The position numbers and the translations under genes were made by a program. 10,813 nt of DNA, from assembly GCA_947483545.1 (NCBI GenBank), contig CANKNP010000174.1, positions 1-10,813 on the forward strand, given 5' to 3'. Source of the stretch: Deltaproteobacteria bacterium (GTDB lineage: Bacteria; Myxococcota; UBA796; SXON01). Under the pieces are notes generated by a model that had not been told where the DNA came from, did no database searches, and was given only the letters and a program-made list of their open reading frames with translations. Below are positions 7,042 through 10,813 of the stretch, in pieces (position 1 is the first letter of the stretch; each line of letters opens with the position of its first letter).

Positions 7042-7078
7042 GGCGCGTACGCTAACCCCGCGACGATACGCTCCCGCT
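7042..7078. promoter_or_regulatory. 37-bp divergent region with two TANNNT boxes, probable leaderless promoters
   Basis: Neither flanking gene has a Shine-Dalgarno sequence. On the plus strand TACGCT (7067-7072) ends six bases before the pilT ATG. On the minus strand TAGCGT (complement of 7049-7054) ends seven bases before the aminotransferase ATG. Both fit a TANNNT -10 box placed so that transcription starts at or next to the start codon. No -35 element is recognisable, and any would lie within or close to the opposing gene. Confidence 0.45.
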
Positions 7079-8176
7079 ATGGCCATCCGCATCAACGAGC
7101 TGATCACCGCGAGCATCGAGCTCAAGGCGTCGGACATCCACGTCTCCTCGGGCGAGATCCCGGCGTTCCGCGTGGATGGCGAGATCGTCCGCATGAACAA
7201 CGCGCCCCCGTTGAGCAACGACGACGCCAAGCGCCTCGCTTATTCGATGATGCAGGAGCGCCAGCGGACCACGTTCGAGAACACCTGGGAGGCCGACTTC
7301 GCCATCTCCTTCAAGGGCCTCGCCCGCTTCCGCGTGAACGTCTACACCCAGAGCCGCGGCATCGGCTTCGTCATGCGGCAGATCCCCACGCGGGTGCTCA
7401 CGATGGAGCAGCTCGGCCTCGGCAAGGTGTTCGAGCGCATCGCGAGCTTCAAGCGCGGGCTCGTGCTCGTCACCGGGCCGACCGGGTCCGGCAAGTCCAC
7501 CACCCTGGCGGCGGTGATTGACTGGATCAACAAGAACCGCCGCGAGCACATCCTTACCATCGAAGATCCTGTCGAGTTCGTGCACACGCCCGACAAGTGC
7601 ATCATCAACCAGCGCGAGGTGGGCGCCGACACCAAGAGCTTCGCGGCAGCCCTGAGGTCCGCCCTCCGCGAGGATCCCGACGTCATCCTCGTCGGCGAGC
7701 TTCGCGACTTGGAGACGATCTCGCTGGCCATCTCCGCGGCGGAGACAGGCCATCTGGTCTTCGGGACGCTCCACACCAACTCTGCGCCGGAGACCGTGGA
7801 CCGCTTGATCGATGCGTTTCCGCACGAGCAGCAATCGCAGATTCGCACGATGTTAGCGACTTCTTTGAACGCGGTCGTTTCCCAGGTGCTGCTCAAGAAG
7901 GCGTATGAGCCGGGCCGCGTGGCCTGTCAGGAGATCATGTTGGTCAACCCCGCCATTCGGAACCTCATCCGGGAGAACAAGCTGTTCCAGATCCCGTCGA
8001 TGATGCAGGCCGGCAAAGGCGAGGGCCAGCAGCTCATGGAGATGGCCGCCAAGAACCTCGCGCTCACCCGCAAGATCAGCAAAGAGCAGGCGATGAATCT
8101 CACCAACAACCCCAAGCTCTTCGACGACGTGGTGACCGGTCAGCGTCCGCCGGGCCAGTCGCAACGGCCGGCGTAG
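7079..8176 (+). CDS. pilT: PilT, type IV pilus retraction ATPase
   Basis: A 365-residue hexameric motor ATPase of the GspE/PilT family that powers depolymerisation of type IV pili at the inner-membrane base (twitching or social motility). All signature motifs are present: Walker A GPTGSGKST (133-141), Asp box ILTIEDPVEF (158-167), Walker B DVILVGELRD (201-210), His box AAETGHLVFGTLHTN (220-234), and the PilT-specific AIRNLIRE (292-299), which separates it from PilB-type extension ATPases. The N-terminal PAS-like domain (~1-110) and overall length are normal; the last ~20 residues form a Gln/Pro/Arg-rich tail. ATG at 7079 gives the usual family N-terminus; an upstream in-frame ATG at 7022 lies inside the divergent gene. 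No other pilus gene is in the window. The stop overlaps the thiS start, so the two are probably one transcript. Confidence 0.95.
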   Translation: MAIRINELITASIELKASDIHVSSGEIPAFRVDGEIVRMNNAPPLSNDDAKRLAYSMMQERQRTTFENTWEADFAISFKGLARFRVNVYTQSRGIGFVMRQIPTRVLTMEQLGLGKVFERIASFKRGLVLVTGPTGSGKSTTLAAVIDWINKNRREHILTIEDPVEFVHTPDKCIINQREVGADTKSFAAALRSALREDPDVILVGELRDLETISLAISAAETGHLVFGTLHTNSAPETVDRLIDAFPHEQQSQIRTMLATSLNAVVSQVLLKKAYEPGRVACQEIMLVNPAIRNLIRENKLFQIPSMMQAGKGEGQQLMEMAAKNLALTRKISKEQAMNLTNNPKLFDDVVTGQRPPGQSQRPA

Positions 8177-8379
8177 TGCGCATCGTCCTGAACGGGGTCG
8201 AGACCGAGACCGTGGCGGGGACAGTCCAGGATCTCCTTGGGGAAGTGCTCAACGCTGCGGCCACCGATGGCGTGGCGGTCGCGATCGGCGGGGAGGTCGT
8301 GCGGCGGGGGGAGTGGGCCTTGCGGGGAGTGTGCGAGGGGGACAGTGTCGAGGTGATTCGGGCGGTTGGGGGCGGATAG
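8176..8379 (+). CDS. thiS: ThiS-like sulfur carrier protein
   Basis: A 67-residue ubiquitin-fold protein ending in Gly-Gly-Gly. Internal matches to ThiS are clear: GVAVAIGGEVVRRGEWA (32-48) corresponds to the conserved 'valN..vVpr..W' block, and EGDSVEVIRAVGGG (54-67) to the 'l.dGD.ie...avaGG' C-terminus. In ThiS the terminal glycine is adenylated (by ThiF), thiocarboxylated, and gives its sulfur to ThiG for the thiazole ring of thiamine. The start is GTG at 8176, sharing its G with the TAG stop of pilT, which implies translational coupling; no independent Shine-Dalgarno is obvious. thiG, thiF and thiE are absent nearby. A different small sulfur carrier (MoaD- or TtuB-like) is possible but fits less well by length and motif. 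Confidence 0.85.
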   Translation: MRIVLNGVETETVAGTVQDLLGEVLNAAATDGVAVAIGGEVVRRGEWALRGVCEGDSVEVIRAVGGG

Positions 8380-8492
8380 ATCGGTTGGGCGGCTTGGAAC
8401 CCGGGGCAACAGGGTGGCCTCGGGCCGGGGAACGCCGCTGCAGACCGGCGGAGGCGGGAGGCGACAACTCGCGCGGGCTCTGGATCTGCGTA

Positions 8493-8521
8493 GGGGGGGC
8501 CCCCGGCAGGAAGTTTGCCGG
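8493..8521. repeat. G7C5 run with adjoining 6-bp inverted repeat at the kinase breakpoint
   Basis: GGGGGGGCCCCC (8493-8504) contains a 10-bp perfect palindrome and overlaps the inverted repeat CCGGCA (8503-8508) / TGCCGG (8516-8521) with a 7-base loop. The inverted repeat lies within the kinase remnant, in codons for KPANFLPG. The G/C run marks where kinase similarity ends. It could be a deletion hotspot or a difficult sequencing site. Confidence 0.4.
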
Positions 8522-8766
8522 CTTGATGTCCCGATGGACCAGGTTCGAGGCTTCCAGCACGACGAGGGCCTCAAGCATCTGTGCCGCCCAGCCCCGAACG
8601 CGTTCGGGCTCACAGCCGCCGGGCACGATGTGCGCCTCCAGCGTGCCTCCCAGGGTGAGCGGTCCTCCCCACATCACCCAAGCCCCCGCGGGTTTGATCC
8701 TTGCGGCGCCAACGCGGTGGTCATACTTGAACGCCATGAAAGCCTGGCATTGCACATGGTCCAGCG
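8497..8766 (-). pseudogene. Ser/Thr protein kinase remnant, cut off after the catalytic loop
   Basis: On the minus strand, a frame from ~8766 down to ~8497 reads kinase subdomains V-VIb: GAWVMWGGPLTLGGTLEAHI, then ERVRGWAAQMLEALVVLEAS, then the catalytic loop NLVHRDIKPANFL (the H of HRD at the complement of 8534-8536). The HRD-x-K-x2-N signature is intact. Nothing kinase-like follows: no DFG, APE or C-lobe appears, and the frame runs on into sequence antisense to thiS. Upstream there is no glycine loop or invariant Lys-bearing strand. It therefore looks like an internal fragment of a Hanks-type kinase gene left by deletion. The break coincides with a G7C5 run and a 6-bp hairpin at 8493-8521. 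Confidence 0.65.
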
Positions 8767-9077
8767 TGGGGCGGCAACGCCTCGAGGACGGCGGGGTAAA
8801 GCAGACAGCGAGCAAAGCTCTCCACGAGCTGGCCTCCTGCCACCTGAATCGCCTCACGAGCGACGTTTACTCAGTCACCGAAGCTCAACCGGCGCAGGTC
8901 CGGCTCCTGGAGGCCCTCCGCCTTACCGGCCTGGTCGACGAGGAGCAGATCGCCGCGAAACTCGCGCCGCGCTGAGCTGTTTGTGAGGCGGGGATAATCC
9001 AAAGATACCGTTGGACGGGTGTTTCTAATTTCAGTGGTCAAAGCGGGAGCCCTTACCCCCCGAGTTCGGTTGCGCGG

Positions 9078-9297
9078 CCCCCAGCGGCGCGCGCGCCGCC
9101 TTGACCTCCCCGGCTCGGCCCACCCCCAGCCCCCAACGGCGCGCGCGCCGCGTTGACCACCCCGGCCCGGTCCACCCCCAGCGGCGCGCGCGCCGCCTTC
9201 ACCACCCCGGCCCGGTCCACCCCCAGCGGCGCGCGCGCCGCCTTCACCACCCCGGCCCGGTCGCCCCCAGCGGCGCGCGCCCCGCCTTGACCTCCCC
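9078..9297. repeat. Five-copy ~45-bp tandem repeat with a CG-alternating palindromic core
   Basis: Units lie at 9078-9122, 9130-9174, 9175-9219, 9220-9263 and 9264-9297 (the last incomplete). Each begins with a run of C, then a core GCGGCGCGCGCGCCGC, then TT(G/C)ACC(A/T)CCCC and GGCCCGGTCCA-like sequence. The core is a perfect 16-bp palindrome in units 1, 3 and 4 (9084-9099, 9181-9196, 9226-9241), 14 bp in unit 2, and broken by one substitution in unit 5. Units 3 and 4 are identical over 43 bases. A 7-bp insert lies between units 1 and 2, and unit 4 is 44 bp, so a reading frame is not maintained and the array is unlikely to be coding. Confidence 0.85.
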
Positions 9298-9377
9298 GTC
9301 GCGTCGCGCACGGCGACGTAGAGCCCTGGGTGAGCCGTCACCCTCCCCGTGGCGTCGCATACGGCGACGTAGAGCCC
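9291..9377. repeat. Pair of 36-bp repeats, each with a 6-bp-stem hairpin
   Basis: Copies at 9291-9326 and 9342-9377 (51 bp apart) match at 33 of 36 positions. Each contains CGTCGC, a 5-base loop and GCGACG (9302-9318 and 9353-9369). Two of the three differences fall in the loop (GCACG versus ATACG), so the stem is preserved. Copy 1 is joined directly to the last unit of the 45-bp array through the shared CCTCCCC segment, so the two repeat families may be parts of one larger modular element. Confidence 0.65.
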
Positions 9378-9543
9378 CGCTCCGCCTTTTTCCGAAGCCC
9401 GTAGCCCGTAGCCCCGCCATGTTTTCCCCACCCAACTTTCCTCCGGCCCGCCGTCCGCACTGCCCCCCGTGAATTGTGCACCCTCGCTCGTCGCGATCTA
9501 CCAGCGTAGAACCGCTAATATGTCGCGTTTTTGCAAAGTCATC

Positions 9544-9574
9544 CATAGACATTGACAGGTCAATCATAGATTGA
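9544..9574. promoter_or_regulatory. Overlapping inverted and direct repeats in an AT-rich island
   Basis: Within a markedly AT-rich ~120-bp island, TTGAC-AG-GTCAA (9552-9563) and TCAATC-ATA-GATTGA (9560-9574) are two perfect inverted repeats sharing TCAA. CATAGACATTGA (9544-9555) and CATAGATTGA (9565-9574) also form a near-direct repeat about 20 bp apart. TTGACA (9552-9557) equals the sigma-70 -35 consensus, but the best -10 (TAGCAT, 9577-9582) is weak and 19 bp away. A protein-binding site is plausible; the target gene is unclear, the pseudokinase at 9874 being the nearest downstream. Confidence 0.4.
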
Positions 9575-9790
9575 AATAGCATTCCTTCATCGTCACTGTT
9601 TCTTGTTGATAAGTCTTGCGCGCCTCGCCCCGACCCGGTAGTCTGCGAAGGTCAGCGCAAGCCGACCCCCGCCTGCTCTCCCCACCGAATCTCTGCCGGT
9701 TCATCCTTCCCTTCTCGCCAGACGCGGACCCCGAGTCCACGCGGTGCCATGCTTGTTCCCACTGTCCTGTTCGACCTGAACTGATCGTGT

Positions 9791-9841
9791 GGAGCGGGGC
9801 CCGCGTCTGGTTCCCCCCTGCTCCGCAAGCGCCCCGGCGCT
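9791..9841. other. Two adjacent GC-rich inverted repeats upstream of the pseudokinase gene
   Basis: GGAGCGGGG (9791-9799) can pair with CCCC and GCTCC (within 9812-9824) with a small bulge. AGCGCC-CC-GGCGCT (9828-9841) is a second, tight inverted repeat. No T-tract follows, so an intrinsic terminator is not supported. They lie 33-83 bp before the GTG at 9874 and could be leader structure or chance in GC-rich DNA. Confidence 0.25.
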
Positions 9842-9873
9842 CCACGGGCTAGCTTGAGGGCGGAGAGTCCTCC

Positions 9874-10813
9874 GTGAGCATCCCAGGCTACACGCGCACC
9901 GGCCGGGTCCAACTGGGCCCTGCGTCGGATCTAGTCGAGATGCAGGGGGCCGGCGGCGCGCGGCACACGGCGATCGTGTTCCACCCCGAGTACCGCAAGC
10001 ACAACGCGATCAACGCAGCGCTCGGCGTCGTGCTCGGCTTTTTGGAGTCCCCGATGGTCACCGGCCTCGCGGATCTCGCCGCGTATGACCTGGCCTCTTC
10101 GACGTTCGTGTACGGAACGGGTCACGTCTGGTCTGTCGCCGAGTCGGTGCGCACGCTCGGGGACCTCGGCGAGGTCGGTGGCGTGCGCGCGGGCGTGGAG
10201 CTGATGGTCGCGGTCGGAGAGATCCTCGTCGAAGCGGCGGAGAACGGCGAGAACCAGGGCGTATACAGCCATGGCGGCCTGACCCCCTGGCGGGTGGTCC
10301 TGAACGCGGAGGGGTGGGCGCAGGTGATCGGACACGCGCTCCCGCAGGTCGAGATCCTGACGTTCCATGAGCAGCCGGATCGCGTGCCCCGCGAGGATGC
10401 GTTTCGCTACTGCCCCCCCGAGCGCATGGAGTCGAAGCGGGAGAACTTCTCCTCCGATCTCTTCGGCCTGGCGCTGATCGCTTTTGAGGTGATGACGGGC
10501 AAGCCCATCTACGACGGCCTGGTGAACGACATCCGCGGCAAGGCAGCGCGAGGCGAGACCAGTCGGCGGATCCATCAGTTCCGCGAGTACCTCCCCGACC
10601 CCGTCCGCGAGCTGTTGATCAAGGCCATGCGGCCTGACTTTCGGGACCGGTTCGACTCGGGCGCGGCCTTCTTGGAAGCCGCCAGAGACTGCCTCGACGT
10701 GGACAGAGAGGGCGGGAGCCTGCGGGACATGATGGAGCGTGTGAGCTCCCAGGTCAGCCGCGCGAGGGAGCAGCTCGACCCTGCGCGCACGTCCATGCTC
10801 TCCAAGGCCGACC
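9874..10813 (+). CDS. Pseudokinase (Hanks-type kinase fold without catalytic residues), partial at right edge
   Basis: An open frame of 313 codons runs from GTG 9874 off the end of the window. The GTG has GGAG eight bases upstream and follows an in-frame stop at 9850-9852, so it is the first possible start. C-lobe kinase features are clear: CPPERM (180-185, APE position), FSSDLFGLALIAFEVMTGKP (192-211, with the conserved helix-F Asp195), and RPDFRDRF (253-260, the late conserved Arg). The catalytic motifs are replaced: HGGLTPWRVVLN (133-144) stands where HRDxKxxN should be, and VIGHA (151-155) where DFG should be. The N-lobe (~30-90) has no recognisable glycine loop. It should therefore not phosphorylate substrates and may act as a scaffold or ligand sensor. 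The sequence after ~275 looks coiled or linker-like (SSQVSRAREQL). Its true C-terminus is unseen. Confidence 0.85.
   Translation, partial: MSIPGYTRTGRVQLGPASDLVEMQGAGGARHTAIVFHPEYRKHNAINAALGVVLGFLESPMVTGLADLAAYDLASSTFVYGTGHVWSVAESVRTLGDLGEVGGVRAGVELMVAVGEILVEAAENGENQGVYSHGGLTPWRVVLNAEGWAQVIGHALPQVEILTFHEQPDRVPREDAFRYCPPERMESKRENFSSDLFGLALIAFEVMTGKPIYDGLVNDIRGKAARGETSRRIHQFREYLPDPVRELLIKAMRPDFRDRFDSGAAFLEAARDCLDVDREGGSLRDMMERVSSQVSRAREQLDPARTSMLSKAD

Larger units (their letters stand above)
8380..9873. other. 1.5-kb stretch without an intact gene: kinase remnant, repeats, AT-rich island
   Basis: Between thiS and the right-edge pseudokinase I see no complete coding region with a plausible start and homology. 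The stretch contains a kinase fragment (minus, ~8497-8766), a tandem array (9078-9297), a hairpin repeat pair (9291-9377), a short GCCCGTA tandem (9397-9410) and an AT-rich island (~9500-9620). At 8828-8975 a plus-strand frame ends in LEALRLTGLVDEEQIAAKLA, which looks protein-like, but it has no recognisable start, RBS or family. From 9620 to 9873 I see only the hairpin near 9791 and the leader of the next gene. Confidence 0.6.

Noticed and set aside
7042..7230. A 63-residue N-terminal extension of the aminotransferase into pilT
   Set aside because: It would be antisense to the conserved pilT N-terminus and has no RBS. The family-like sequence starts at the Met complement of 7039-7041.
5440..7521. 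A 693-codon open frame on the plus strand across the aminotransferase gene
   Set aside because: Its content (Arg, Gly, Asp, His, Val-rich, no motif) is that of an antisense shadow. The minus strand shows the PLP lysine and other conserved residues, and the frame runs on into pilT in a wrong phase.
8313..8975. Plus-strand frames overlapping thiS and the kinase remnant
   Set aside because: They are antisense to the HRDIKPAN block and out of frame with thiS. Only the last ~40 residues look protein-like, and no start or family supports them.
9078..9297. CRISPR array
   Set aside because: The units are contiguous with no variable spacers and no cas genes are nearby; this is a simple tandem repeat.
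9053..9431. Repetitive peptides (period 15 residues) encoded by the 45-bp repeats
   Set aside because: The frame is broken by a 7-bp insert and a 44-bp unit, there is no RBS, and the composition is low-complexity Ala/Gly/Arg in every frame.
9552..9582. Consensus sigma-70 promoter starting from TTGACA
   Set aside because: The -35 is perfect but no good -10 lies at 16-18 bp. Kept only as a candidate binding site.
9755..9825. tRNA-like sequence (GTTCGA near 9767 and GGAGC/GCTCC pairing)
   Set aside because: No acceptor, D, anticodon and T arms can be arranged consistently around GTTCGA; the pairing fits a single hairpin only.

Overview
The window is strongly GC-rich, with G or C at most third codon positions. 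It carries a PilT-type ATPase, three separate protein-kinase-like sequences, a multifunctional beta-oxidation enzyme and an EF-G of the '[10 protein letters not shown]' variety. Together these suggest a large-genome Myxococcota/deltaproteobacterial-type organism. That placement is an inference from gene content and composition; no marker gene settles it.

Layout. At the left edge is the first 27 codons of an elongation factor G gene on the minus strand (1-83). It diverges from a 685-residue SDR/SCP2/MaoC fusion protein (226-2283). Three bases later comes a 360-residue protein of unknown function with a faint kinase-like N-terminal half (2287-3369). A convergent minus-strand gene (3377-4936) encodes an AAA-type ATPase fused to a PD-(D/E)XK nuclease-like domain. 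A short intergenic region with a 7-bp inverted repeat separates it from a small, apparently frameshifted lipoprotein gene (4998-5268). Next is a minus-strand class-V aminotransferase / cysteine-desulfurase-like gene (5287-7041). Across only 37 bp it diverges from pilT (7079-8176), whose stop codon overlaps the start of thiS (8176-8379).

From 8380 to 9873 I find no intact gene. This stretch holds a truncated Ser/Thr kinase remnant on the minus strand, a five-copy ~45-bp tandem repeat with a CG-alternating palindromic core, a second hairpin-bearing repeat pair, and an AT-rich island with overlapping inverted and direct repeats. The right edge is an open, partial gene for a clear pseudokinase (9874-10813).

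How the genes may work together. The only gene pairs with suggestive linkage are pilT-thiS (overlapping, so probably translationally coupled) with the divergent desulfurase-like gene, which could supply sulfur to ThiS, and 226-2283 with 2287-3369 (3-bp gap, probably one transcript). The rest looks like unrelated single genes. No complete defence, biosynthetic or secretion system is visible. The most unusual items are the domain order of the SDR fusion, the degenerate kinase sequences, the ATPase-nuclease with its possible operator and broken lipoprotein neighbour, and the palindromic repeat array.
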